Shown in pieces: positions 7,988 through 15,926 of a stretch of 64,000 nt of DNA. The notes beneath the pieces were generated by a model. That model was not told the DNA's origin. It saw only the letters and a program-made list of their open reading frames with translations, and did no database searches. The DNA is from Bacillus niameyensis (lineage in GTDB: Bacteria > Bacillota > Bacilli > Bacillales > Bacillaceae_C). A program made the position numbers and the translations under genes. Location of the stretch: NCBI RefSeq assembly GCF_001375535.1, contig NZ_LN831197.1, positions 1,555,622-1,619,621 of the forward strand, in the 5' to 3' direction. The first letter of the stretch is position 1. Every line of letters starts with the position of its first letter.

Positions 7988-8337
7988 TGAGATGGCATCA
8001 TAGTGGTATTGAAGTTCGAAATTTGGATGACTCCATTTCATTCTATGAAAGGATGTTTGACTTTAAAATTGAGCAATTCCTTACGTGGAGCGGTGAGAAG
8101 ATCGCCTTTCTAAAAAATGACGATGTGAGAATCGAATTAATTGAAGCAGAGAATACTCCTGATCTATGCCATTCAGTCCATGTAGCTTGGCAAGTCGATG
8201 ACATAGAAAGCTGGATGAAGAGGTTGGATGGAAAAGGACTCTCTCCTTCAGAAGGCCCCTACAAACTGAAAAATGGTTGGATTACCGTTTTTTATGAAGG
8301 ACTTGATGGTGAGGTAATAGAGCTTATTCAAGTGTGA
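7984..8337 (+). CDS. VOC-family (glyoxalase/bleomycin-resistance fold) protein
   Basis: This 117-residue protein has the paired beta-alpha-beta-beta-beta modules of the vicinal oxygen chelate fold. It begins with HHSGIEVRNLDDSISFYERMF and ends with WITVFYEGLDGEVIELIQV. Candidate metal ligands are the early His, an internal Glu (IELIEAE) and the late Glu (VIELI). It overlaps the QueA-like gene by 4 bp, so the SDR, QueA-like and VOC proteins are made from one operon. The reaction is unknown. Confidence 0.85.
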   Translation: MMRWHHSGIEVRNLDDSISFYERMFDFKIEQFLTWSGEKIAFLKNDDVRIELIEAENTPDLCHSVHVAWQVDDIESWMKRLDGKGLSPSEGPYKLKNGWITVFYEGLDGEVIELIQV

Positions 8338-8381
8338 AGATCAATCAACATCGGTAATATTTATATCATATTTACGAATAA

Positions 8382-8410
8382 GATGTCGAAAACTTCTCGA
8401 CATCCTTTTA
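8382..8410 (+). terminator. Terminator of the SDR-QueA-VOC operon
   Basis: A near-perfect stem GATGTCGA / TCGACATC encloses a short AAACTTC loop and is followed by CTTTTA, 45 bases past the VOC stop codon. Confidence 0.7.
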
Positions 8411-8596
8411 CATATAAGTGTTGAATAAAAATATAACAGTCCAAAATTTAACGGTAGAATAATTTGTCTCAACTAAAAACCCTATTAGCAATAAGTCCCA
8501 AAAATCATTTGATATGATTTTGAAAAGATTGAAGGCAGATTAGTTGAATAAAAAACTTCAAGGTAGCCCCAACATAAGGACTACCTCAGAGTTTAT

Positions 8597-9303
8597 CTAT
8601 TTATTAATTACTTTTTTACCAATTAATATTTCCAAGTCAACAGTTATTTGAGCTGAGTCTTTATTTAAAAAAGACTTTACTCGTTCCTCTGATGTTGTCC
8701 AAGTTAAAGGAGTCATTTGAACTAGCCATTGAATGTAAGATTTATTAAGGTCCATTGTATAACTTATCCTTGAACTTTCTATAACTTGATAATTCTCATT
8801 AAACCTTTTCACAGTCTCTATATTAGAATATTTTTGTTTGTTAGGTTATTAAGAAGATGTTCTCTTAACTCTTTTAAGTAATCACTTTGAGGAACAATTT
8901 TTATAACTACACCATCAGCTTTCAACAACCTATTAAATTCAGAGTAATTCGAAGGTGATAGGATATTTAGGATAACATCGAACTGCTGATTTTTAAATGG
9001 TGTATTCGCAAGATCAGCTACAGTCCAGATCCTTTCAGTGTAGTTCTTAGAAGCCTCCGTGATACCCTCTTTAGAAATATCTATTCCTACTCCTACTACA
9101 CTATCGTAATAATTAGAACTAACAATTTCGCAAATATTAGAGAGATGTGAACCTTCACCACAGCCCATATCAAGCATAAATATTGTTTCATTTGTTTTAG
9201 CAACATGATTATATATAACTTTTGCAATGGAATGGCTTAATGGTTCAAAAAAGGCACTTTCGGTAATTATTTTCCTTCTTGCTTCAAAAAACCGCTCAAG
9301 CAA
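8597..9303 (-). pseudogene. Broken RlmA-like rRNA methyltransferase gene
   Basis: Two adjacent frames together resemble the SAM-dependent RlmA-type rRNA guanine methyltransferase. The upstream part (8818-9303) has FFEARRKIITESAFFEPL, the SAM motif LDMGCGEGSHL, GVGIDISKEG and the ILNILSPSNYSEFNRLLK region. The downstream part (8597-8812) has ISYTMDLN and TWTTSEERVKSFL, typical of the C-terminal domain. They are offset by a frameshift near 8813-8820. The zinc-ribbon N-terminus expected in the family is also missing and is cut off by a stop codon. The gene is therefore both 5'-truncated and frameshifted, and unlikely to work. Confidence 0.65.
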
Positions 9304-9542
9304 ATTTTCCCATATAATTCAATTATTTTTCTAGAAAATCATTGTTAACGTTTATTTTGTACTGTTTTTCAACTAAATTCCGTAGCTCCATAGTCAACGT
9401 GAATACAGATTGCTCATTGATAATCTATATGCTGTTCCATTTTTCCCCTCTTAAAAGGGTATTATTTATGTATGTGAGTTACAATAATAACTTGAACTAA
9501 TAGTGCTCACAAATACCAATTAAGATGATTTGAGGTCTGTTT

Positions 9543-10199
9543 ATGAATATAAAGAAAGATCTTTTCACTGCATTTCTAATAAGTTTTGTCTCACTATTGT
9601 GCTTTACCACCATGGCTCTTCTTGTTAGTAAACATACAATAATTAATTTCGACCGAATCATCATTTATTATGTGCAGGGTTTGGAATCCCCATGGTTAAC
9701 AAATACCATGAAAGTATTCTCGTTTATCGGTGGCACGATACCAGTTGTTGTAATTTCACTTCTGTCCATTATTATCCTTTTTAAAGTCTTTAAGCACCGG
9801 TCGGAACTTGTTTTATTTATTGCTGTTATCTTAGGTGCCTATATTTTATTTGAAACATTAAAGCAGTTGTTTCATAGGGCACGTCCAGATTTACATCGCT
9901 TAGCCGAAGCGAGCAATTACAGCTTCCCTAGCGGTCATGCAACAATGGCGTTTGCGTTATATGGTGTTCTAACATTTTTACTCTGGCGACATATTTCTAC
10001 ACACCTAGGAAGAACCGTATTAATTATTTTTAGTATATTTATGATTGGTCTCATAGGAATTAGTCGAATTTATCTGGGAGTTCATTATCCTAGCGATATA
10101 ATAGCGGGTTATTTTATTAGTGCCTTTTGGCTTACCTCAGCTATTGGTTTTTATCAAAGATATAAGGAACGAAAATACCAACAGAAACAAGCTAAATAA
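9543..10199 (+). CDS. PAP2-family phosphatase (membrane lipid phosphatase)
   Basis: This 218-residue membrane protein has the three-part phosphatase signature: KQLFHRARPD, SFPSGHAT and SRIYLGVHYPSD. The catalytic and phosphate-binding Lys, Arg and His residues are all present. About six membrane helices are apparent, with the active site facing outwards as in undecaprenyl- and phosphatidylglycerol-phosphate phosphatases of this fold. The exact lipid substrate cannot be told. It is a single gene, followed by its own terminator. Confidence 0.9.
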   Translation: MNIKKDLFTAFLISFVSLLCFTTMALLVSKHTIINFDRIIIYYVQGLESPWLTNTMKVFSFIGGTIPVVVISLLSIIILFKVFKHRSELVLFIAVILGAYILFETLKQLFHRARPDLHRLAEASNYSFPSGHATMAFALYGVLTFLLWRHISTHLGRTVLIIFSIFMIGLIGISRIYLGVHYPSDIIAGYFISAFWLTSAIGFYQRYKERKYQQKQAK

Positions 10200-10201
10200 A
10201 A

Positions 10202-10243
10202 AAATAAGGAATAGTCTCAACTTGAGTGCTAAATCCTTATTTC
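10202..10243 (+). terminator. Terminator after the PAP2 gene
   Basis: The stem AATAAGGA / TCCTTATT encloses a 23-nt loop, with A-rich and T-rich flanks that would let it work in both directions. Confidence 0.5.
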
Positions 10244-10467
10244 CATTAGTTATATACGAAGAATAAACAAAAGCAATGGAGAAATAATTGCTAGTAGCTA
10301 CTTACTCCAAAAGCTGTAAAAGAGCCGGATGATATTATCACACCTTTTTGTGATTAAACATGTAGCCATACTAATGTTGCAAGTAAAGCAATTAGAGTGA
10401 TATTGGGACCTAAATCCGAAGGAAAATATTCTTTCGTTCATTTATTTTGCCTCAAAGTTCTAGTGGT

Positions 10468-11418
10468 TTACTCACCTACCATACCGTCGTTATCACGATC
10501 GTCCATATATGGGTATAACCAATGATCACGAGTTAATGGCATTTTATAACCTGCATCTTTTGCTTCTTTTATCGTTACCTTCCCATTACCATTTGTATCA
10601 ACACTTGAAAGATCATCGCTTTTGCTTAAACTTGTGTTTGAACTGTTTGATTCTGAAGATTTACTGCCTGTTAAACCAAGTGATTCGTTTATTTTATCAG
10701 GGTTCACGTTATCAAATGTATCAACAATTACGTTACCCCTTAAAGTATAGGTGTACTTGTAACTGGAAGGAATCTGCGTTTTCGTATTCGGATATGTGAT
10801 AATTGCTTCAAAATTAGTAGCTCCATCAGCTTTGCGGATTGCATCTTCCATATAGGCTTGATCACCGTGTCGGTTGAGTGTACTATTTTGTGGGGTAATG
10901 TTATAAGCATTAGATACCCCTCCAAGAGAATCAGCAATGATATGTCCTTCATCTAAAACGTCGCTTTCGACACCAGGAACCTTTGCCTCATCAGAATAGT
11001 ATCTACCAGACGATAATACAGATTCTTTACTATCATCTTGTAAAATGATTTCTTCAGCAATGACACGCACCAGTTGCCCGTATTCGTTAGTAAATGCCCA
11101 ATATTCACGGTCCCCATAACCAATGTCAACGACGACGTTAGGTCGACGATAACCAGACAAATCACCACCATCAACTTCAATAAGTTCGTAACCTGCGGAC
11201 AGTTCATTATTTCGTTGGGTTGTTGTTTCCTCTACCGCTGGTTTTTCAGAAACCGTAGTGATTGTTTCTTCTTTTTCACTATTTTTATTTGTTTCAACTG
11301 TGGTTACTTCTTGTGAATCTGTTTCTACATCTGTAATGGGTGCATCTTCTACATTGGTACAACCAACCATAAAGATGATTGTTAAAAGTAAGATTAAATA
11401 GCTCATTTTCTTTTTCAT
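10468..11418 (-). CDS. Secreted lipoprotein: DNA/RNA non-specific endonuclease with Excalibur-like C-terminus
   Basis: This protein of about 316 residues starts at the ATG at 11418, which follows AGGAGAG; a longer frame would put extra residues before the signal peptide. It has a lipoprotein signal peptide (lipobox MVGC), a Thr/Glu-rich linker and a nuclease domain with DEGHIIADSLGG and the downstream Asn of NITPQNSTLNRHGD, as in the NUC1/EndA-type endonuclease fold. A Ser-rich spacer leads to a C-terminal D-rich DTNGNGKVTIKEA segment and a DRDNDGMVGE ending, like the calcium-binding Excalibur motif. It would sit on the outer face of the membrane and degrade nucleic acid, possibly for scavenging, competition or biofilm DNA turnover. 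Confidence 0.82.
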   Translation of the reverse strand: MKKKMSYLILLLTIIFMVGCTNVEDAPITDVETDSQEVTTVETNKNSEKEETITTVSEKPAVEETTTQRNNELSAGYELIEVDGGDLSGYRRPNVVVDIGYGDREYWAFTNEYGQLVRVIAEEIILQDDSKESVLSSGRYYSDEAKVPGVESDVLDEGHIIADSLGGVSNAYNITPQNSTLNRHGDQAYMEDAIRKADGATNFEAIITYPNTKTQIPSSYKYTYTLRGNVIVDTFDNVNPDKINESLGLTGSKSSESNSSNTSLSKSDDLSSVDTNGNGKVTIKEAKDAGYKMPLTRDHWLYPYMDDRDNDGMVGE

Positions 11419-11761
11419 TTTAGGACTCTCCTGTAATAGTTTCATATTAATCATTCTAAAAATCTCTGAATGTTAACATTGAATATTGATATTACCACTA
11501 AATTTCAATGCCTTTTGTATCGTATTTATTTCTCATATTATTATACAGGAATTAATACATACTTTTGTGAGTGCTATTGAACTATTCTCCATTTACTTGA
11601 ACAAGGAAAATGGCGTTATAGGTTTTGGATTGTGGAGGTACATTAAGAGCTTACCCTTGTCATAACTATGGTCAGAGTCCTAAAAGGATCAAGCATTCCA
11701 TATGTCGGTAGTTCTTTAAGATATTGGTTCAAAATTAAATTCTCCCCAATATTGGCTTAAA
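11419..11761. other. Intergenic stretch without a recognisable gene
   Basis: This AT-rich sequence lies between the start of the nuclease gene and the dispersed repeat. It should include the promoter of the minus-strand nuclease gene near 11430-11540. I see no intact frame or RNA structure. Confidence 0.5.
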
Positions 11762-11831
11762 AAAACCGAAGGTCGTTCGGAAAAGCACCGGAAAAACCCT
11801 CGGATTTGGAGCGTTATTTTTATTTAGAGAC
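11762..11831 (+). repeat. Copy A of a dispersed ~70-bp repeat
   Basis: The stretch contains ACCGAAGG, a run of CCGG and A-tracts, CCCTCGGATT and then TTATTTTTATTTA. The same order of blocks recurs at 21556-21630 at roughly 70-75 percent identity by eye. It directly adjoins the broken end of a DMT transporter remnant. Its nature (MITE-like, terminator-like or old insertion end) is not settled. Confidence 0.55.
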
Positions 11832-11982
11832 ACAGTAGACAAGGAGTTAGGGATGATGACCCCAAGAATAATCGTAGTGCAACCAACATGATCGGTGTAG
11901 TGTACTCAAGTCCAATTTTTCCGATCGGGAAGGAAGACCCCATTAAAGATGTTGTCAATACGACTAAAATCCAAAAAGCCAT
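11824..11982 (-). pseudogene. N-terminal remnant of a DMT/EamA-family transporter
   Basis: The frame begins MAFWILVVLTTSLMGSSFPI and continues GKIGLEYTTPIMLVALRLF, which is the unmistakable first two helices of a drug/metabolite transporter (EamA fold). After about 45 residues the sequence loses this character and stops next to the dispersed repeat. The remaining eight or so helices are absent. No good ribosome binding site remains. Confidence 0.7.
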
Positions 11983-11994
11983 TTGTTCATGATT

Positions 11995-12660
11995 TTATTT
12001 GCTTTCATAGTTGTCCATATCTATAGTTTGTAAGTGTTGTATGAATTCGTCAACGCTACTAAACATTTGATCTGGTTGAACACTAAACTCTAGTGTCTGA
12101 TAATTTGGCAGCCATTGAACCCCAATTGTATGGACTTTGGCTTGTTTACCAGCCTGAATGTCAGCATCACTATCTCCCAGAAAAATAGCTTCGGTATTTT
12201 TTATGTTTAGATGCTCCAATGCAGTATTTACTCCCTCTGGATGAGGTTTTGGTTTATCAACATCATCACCAGTAATGATTACATCAAATAAGTCCTTCAT
12301 ATTAAGGCATTCTAAAGAAATAAGTAGACTTCTTCTTGCTTTCCCTGTTACAATTCCCAATTTATAACCAACGCTTTTTAATTGCAGAAGTAAGTCGTTA
12401 ATCTTCTCATTATCCAAAACGAGTTCACTGTGCTTTTCACTATATTTTTCATAATATAATTCGATTGCTTTCTCATGATTTGAATCTATAAGATTTTCTC
12501 TGATGATTCCAGTCTCTGATGGACCGAACATAGCCTTAATCTCATCTAAAGTAACCTCAATGTTGTCAAATTCCTTAAATACAGCTTGAAACGCATAAAA
12601 ACAAATAGGCAAAGTATCAGCAAGAGTACCATCAAAATCAAAAATAATCGCTTTAATAAT
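11995..12660 (-). CDS. HAD-family phosphatase (PpaX/phosphoglycolate phosphatase-like), apparent ATT start
   Basis: The nucleophile motif DFDGTLADT lies upstream of the first ATG of the frame (12612), so translation must begin earlier. The best fit is an ATT at 12660 that follows AGAGGG by six bases, giving about 221 residues starting with IKAIIFDFDGT. Later motifs are present: the Ser/Thr motif GIVTGKARRSL, Lys in DKPKPHPEG and FLGDSDADIQAG. These are the four HAD motifs of the PpaX-like group with a small helical cap. Substrates in this group include pyrophosphate and small phosphate esters. Either initiation is at a rare ATT codon or the normal start has mutated. Confidence 0.78.
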   Translation of the reverse strand: MIKAIIFDFDGTLADTLPICFYAFQAVFKEFDNIEVTLDEIKAMFGPSETGIIRENLIDSNHEKAIELYYEKYSEKHSELVLDNEKINDLLLQLKSVGYKLGIVTGKARRSLLISLECLNMKDLFDVIITGDDVDKPKPHPEGVNTALEHLNIKNTEAIFLGDSDADIQAGKQAKVHTIGVQWLPNYQTLEFSVQPDQMFSSVDEFIQHLQTIDMDNYESK

Positions 12661-13281
12661 TACACACCCTCTATCAAAAATTTTTAAAACCCCTTAAACC
12701 TTTAATAATAGCTTCCATATCCTTTTGGAATTTCAAAACTAATTCCTCTCTTCAAAAAGTAACTTCCCCCATATTATTGTAAAATTAAACAGTTTAGCCA
12801 CCACGTTTACGAGACATATGCCCCTTCATAGTTTCTTTTACCTTTAAAAATTGAAGAAGAGGATATTAGATATTCTACCTTCCCCGATTATAGTTATTTG
12901 ACAGCCTCTTCTCAAAGCTTCTTATATAAATAAGGACTGAAAGTTTATGAACTAAATTTCACAGTCCCCCAATCCCTTCCTTATTCCAGAGAATAAACTT
13001 TATTTTTCCGTGGCTCTCTACATCATTTATAAAAAACTACCATATCCTCCCCACATTTTTGATCGCGATTTGCACGTATTTTTGAATTTAAAATTTTTCG
13101 TTAGGGATCCTATGAATCGAAAGAGAGTCAAATTTTTTATTCTTTGTTTTGTTAAAGCACCATTTGCTCAGCAATTAGTTATTCCTTATCCTCATAATCT
13201 CTATATAACCCTTTATCTCCTAAAGTATCTCCCCCGTACGCATTATGCGGAAACCACGATTAGAAGTAAAATTAAGTAATA
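12661..13281. other. Long stretch without a convincing gene
   Basis: AT-rich sequence upstream of the HAD gene and downstream of the DUF6054-like fragment. The plus-strand open frame at 13010-13279 has no ribosome binding site and a composition typical of chance translation. Nothing else is supported. Confidence 0.5.
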
Positions 13282-13450
13282 TTACATTTGTTCTATACTT
13301 TTTTGCACTACTGAAACCATGTCAGCTTCAGCACCCAGACTAAAGTTTAAAAAAATACCTTGTCCCCCACCAGCACCAATTGCACTAATAAAAATACTAC
13401 TGTCATTACCTACTACCGTAAGGCTTAAACTTGCTCTGTTTCCATTTCTC
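13282..13450 (-). pseudogene. 3' part of a DUF6054-like gene split by an IS605 element
   Basis: The minus-strand frame reads NGNRASLSLTVVGND, then SIFISAIGAGGGQGIFLNF, then SLGAEADMVSVVQKSIEQM and a stop at 13282-13284. It continues exactly the protein begun at 15445: joining 15282 to 13450 gives codons reading ...DKYFM-RNGNRASL... without a break. The reconstructed protein has 110 residues, close to the length of the DUF6054 family as I remember it. Function of the family is unknown. Confidence 0.75.
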
Positions 13451-13640
13451 TTGAACCTCTCACGACTGAAGTCGCGAGATTCCTAAGTACAGAATCCTAA
13501 TGGCTTCTAATGGATTAGGCTATCTCCGCAGTTCCTGCGGTTAATCGCAACGCTTCCTTGCGAAGATTGATACTTGCGTTAATATCACGTTGGTGATGGT
13601 GCATACACATCGGGCATGTCCATTCACGCAGCTCAAGATT
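13451..13640 (-). ncRNA. Predicted omega-RNA (right-end RNA) of TnpB
   Basis: In IS605 elements the guide RNA of TnpB is made from the 3' end of tnpB through the right end, and its guide is the flanking DNA just outside the element. Here that scaffold would cover the end of tnpB and the right-end hairpin (13461-13480). The guide would begin at 13450 with GAGAAATGGAAAC. The 5' limit is a guess; only the right end and the family rule support this call. Confidence 0.45.
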
Positions 13641-14699
13641 CTTAACGTCTTTATGCTGATGGCCACAATGGGAACATAGTTGGCTGGAAGCAAAGTTTTT
13701 TGCCACTATGACTACTTGCTTTCCATACCACTTAGCTTTATATTCCACCAAAGTTCTGAATTGTGCCCATGATACTTCACTTATAGTCTTCGCTAGATGA
13801 TCGTTTTGGAGCATATTCTTGACAGCTAAATCCTCCATTCCAATAATGTCGTGGTTTTTGACAAGTTGGGTGGAGATTTTATGTAACAGATCGTTTCTTG
13901 CATGGGTGATTTTTTCATGGATTTTGGCAACCTTCACTCTTTGTTTATGCCAATTAGAAGAATCCGTTTTACGTCTTGATAAGATACGTTGAGACCTAGC
14001 CAATTTTTCTTCTAATTTGCGAAAAAACTTTGGATTTTCATAGACCGTTCCATCTGATAGTGTAGCGAAGTCCTTTAATCCCACATCGACGCCAACGGCT
14101 GATCCTGTTTTTGGCATTGGATGCACATCTACCTCTGCTAGAATGGAGATAAAAAATTTTCCACTGGGATTCCGTCTGATCGTGGCATTGATAATTCTCC
14201 CATGCACTTCTCGACTTTTCGCAAAGCGGACAAGTCCCAGTTTCGGGAGTTTCAGATGTTTGTCCAGTACGGCAATATTTCCATTCACATGCTTCGTTGT
14301 ATAGGACTGAACGGGATTCTTTTTTGATTTAAAGCGAGGCTCATCATTTTGCTTTTTGTAATATCTTGAGTAGGCATCATTCACGATCTCAACCGACTTT
14401 TGAAGGGAGATACTGTCCACTTCTTTTAAAAATGGATAATGCGCTTTCATTTCGCGAATGGCTTTGATAGACTTGTATTTGTTGAAGAATTGCCCGTTCC
14501 AATTATTTTGGAGGAGTTGTCCATTTTGAACCATTTCATTACAGATGTGCCAATAAGCATCCTGTTCTTTTTGTTTGCCTACAAAAAAGTTGTAAACAAA
14601 ACGGCAACAACCGATCGTTTTTGCGATGAGAACTTCTTGTTTTTTGGTCGGATAGATTCTGAACCTGTAGGCTTTATTCACCAACATTGGAAAACTCAC
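13515..14699 (-). CDS. tnpB: TnpB, RNA-guided endonuclease of the IS605 element
   Basis: This 394-residue protein has the OrfB_IS605 architecture. The N-terminal recognition region begins [13 protein letters not shown]. The RuvC-like core has its acidic residues in [10 protein letters not shown] (Asp) and IIGMEDLAV (Glu), and the last Asp in [10 protein letters not shown] zinc finger (CSHCGH ... CPMC) sits between RuvC-II and RuvC-III. All catalytic residues are present. TnpB proteins cut DNA guided by the element's right-end RNA next to a target-adjacent motif equal to the insertion site. It starts with GTG overlapping the end of tnpA by 4 bp. Confidence 0.93.
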   Translation of the reverse strand: MSFPMLVNKAYRFRIYPTKKQEVLIAKTIGCCRFVYNFFVGKQKEQDAYWHICNEMVQNGQLLQNNWNGQFFNKYKSIKAIREMKAHYPFLKEVDSISLQKSVEIVNDAYSRYYKKQNDEPRFKSKKNPVQSYTTKHVNGNIAVLDKHLKLPKLGLVRFAKSREVHGRIINATIRRNPSGKFFISILAEVDVHPMPKTGSAVGVDVGLKDFATLSDGTVYENPKFFRKLEEKLARSQRILSRRKTDSSNWHKQRVKVAKIHEKITHARNDLLHKISTQLVKNHDIIGMEDLAVKNMLQNDHLAKTISEVSWAQFRTLVEYKAKWYGKQVVIVAKNFASSQLCSHCGHQHKDVKNLELREWTCPMCMHHHQRDINASINLRKEALRLTAGTAEIA

Positions 14700-15106
14700 C
14701 TCACTTTTTGTTTTTGAATATATTGCCGAATCTGTGCTTCCGTTTGCTCGCTAACGGTTGCGACAAAATAAGAAGGGTTCCACAAATGGCCGCACCAAAG
14801 TTTCTTTTTTAATTCAGGATACTCTTTAAATAGTAATCTAGCTGAAACACCTTTTAATGCTTTGATCATCGTTGAAATGGAATGTTGTGGCGTGCAATCC
14901 ACCAATAGATGAATATGATCCTGGTCACTTTCCATTTCCAAAATAGTGAAACCATTGTCATCCGCAATTTGATGAAGCAATTCCTTTAGACGTACCTCAA
15001 TATTTCCGACTAATACTTTATGCCTATATTTGACGCACCATACAAGATGATATTGAATAGAGTATACATATCCTCTTCCCTTTTTCACTTCTACCATATC
15101 AACCAC
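14696..15106 (-). CDS. tnpA: TnpA, Y1 HUH transposase of the IS605 element
   Basis: This 136-residue IS200/IS605 TnpA begins [18 protein letters not shown], a conserved opening. It contains the HUH metal motif HIHLLVD and a Tyr in QIRQYIQKQ for the covalent link to DNA. The length is standard for single-domain Y1 transposases. It excises and integrates the element as a single-stranded circle at a short AT-rich target. It is intact and lies directly upstream of tnpB. Confidence 0.93.
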   Translation of the reverse strand: MVDMVEVKKGRGYVYSIQYHLVWCVKYRHKVLVGNIEVRLKELLHQIADDNGFTILEMESDQDHIHLLVDCTPQHSISTMIKALKGVSARLLFKEYPELKKKLWCGHLWNPSYFVATVSEQTEAQIRQYIQKQKVR

Positions 15107-15281
15107 CTCACCAGTATTATACTATATGTCATGGGACTTTTGGGTATGATCATGATTAAACAAGGGAATCGTATAGCTTTTTAGTCATGCATATGTCGGA
15201 TCGTTAACGCGACAGGAAATCACGCCCGATTCGAAGCCGATTCATCTCATGATTGAAATCACAAGTGTTCTCAGCTAATTC

Positions 15282-15445
15282 ATAAAATATTTATCATAAA
15301 CTCGAACTGCTATTTTAGTATCTCCAATAGTGTAGTTGCTTTCATCAACTAATCTCATACTTATTCCACTATTACCAATATCGCTTTCCAAACGATTAAT
15401 CACTTTCTCGAATTGACCAATAATTGTCTTTTCATACTTTGCCAT
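15282..15445 (-). pseudogene. 5' part of the DUF6054-like gene split by the IS605 element
   Basis: The ATG at 15445 follows a strong GGAGGAGATGGGG site. The frame reads MAKYEKTIIGQFEKVINRL, then SMRLVDESNYTIGDTKIAV, then RVYDKYFM, where the element enters. In the present sequence it runs two further codons into the element before a stop. A longer open frame reaches upstream to 15526 but lacks a ribosome binding site there. Joined to 13450-13282 it makes a complete 110-residue protein. Confidence 0.75.
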
Positions 15446-15601
15446 GATTACCCCATCTCCTCCCCCATAATTTATTTTCTCTATATAATACGATTGTTCA
15501 TTAACCTCGGTTTCTTTTTCGACCAAAGTATTTCACATAGATCCTCTACCTCCATATTTCCAACCCCAAATGCCTTTACTCCATCCTAATTCCTTATATC
15601 C

Positions 15602-15646
15602 TACAAAAAAAGAGAAAAAAAACTAATTTCTTCTCTTTTTTTGTAT
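15602..15646. terminator. A/T-rich bidirectional terminator
   Basis: ACAAAAAAAGAGAA pairs with TTCTCTTTTTTTGT around a short A-rich loop, giving a long stem with T-tracts on both strands. It would stop transcripts coming from either side. Confidence 0.7.
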
Positions 15647-15764
15647 CTACTATGTGCATTAAAAAATACTCTTTCCTTTTTACCCCCGCTTAAACCTCAT
15701 ATACTTTTAAACCGTTAATTGATCAAAATATGCAAAGTCTACATAACTTTTTACATTACTCTAG

Positions 15765-15822
15765 AAGATTGAACTATACCCGCCAGCAGCTTTAATAAAG
15801 TGCTTTTTTCATCTTTGCTACC
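15765..15822 (-). pseudogene. Scrap of an ABC-type ATPase (Walker A region)
   Basis: One minus-strand frame reads GSKDEKSTLLKLLAGIVQSS, which looks like a decayed Walker A segment (GxxGxGKSTLLKLLAG) and the following helix. It is bounded by stops and nothing else of the ATPase survives. The remainder of 15646-15926 is AT-rich and holds no gene. Confidence 0.4.
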
Positions 15823-15926
15823 TTCCGAAAATTAATAATTTCGTATTGATAGCCAGGACCGATACGAGCTTCTATTTCAAGTTCAAGCTCGCATCAAAAA
15901 AAAATAAATTGCATGATTATCTCCTT

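Larger units (their letters stand above)
13451..15281 (-). mobile_element. IS200/IS605-family element with TnpA and TnpB
   Basis: The 1,831-bp element is defined by the exact repair of the DUF6054-like frame when it is removed. There is no target duplication, as expected for single-strand transposition by a Y1 enzyme. Reading on the minus strand, it enters after TTTAT, carries tnpA then tnpB (4-bp overlap), and ends GGTTCAA. A hairpin close to the right end (CTCGCGAC TTCA GTCGTGAG) is typical of the family's subterminal transposase-binding hairpins. Both proteins appear intact, so the element may be active. Confidence 0.88.

Noticed and set aside
13010-13279. 89-codon plus-strand frame
   Set aside because: No ribosome binding site, unusual composition, no recognisable domain.
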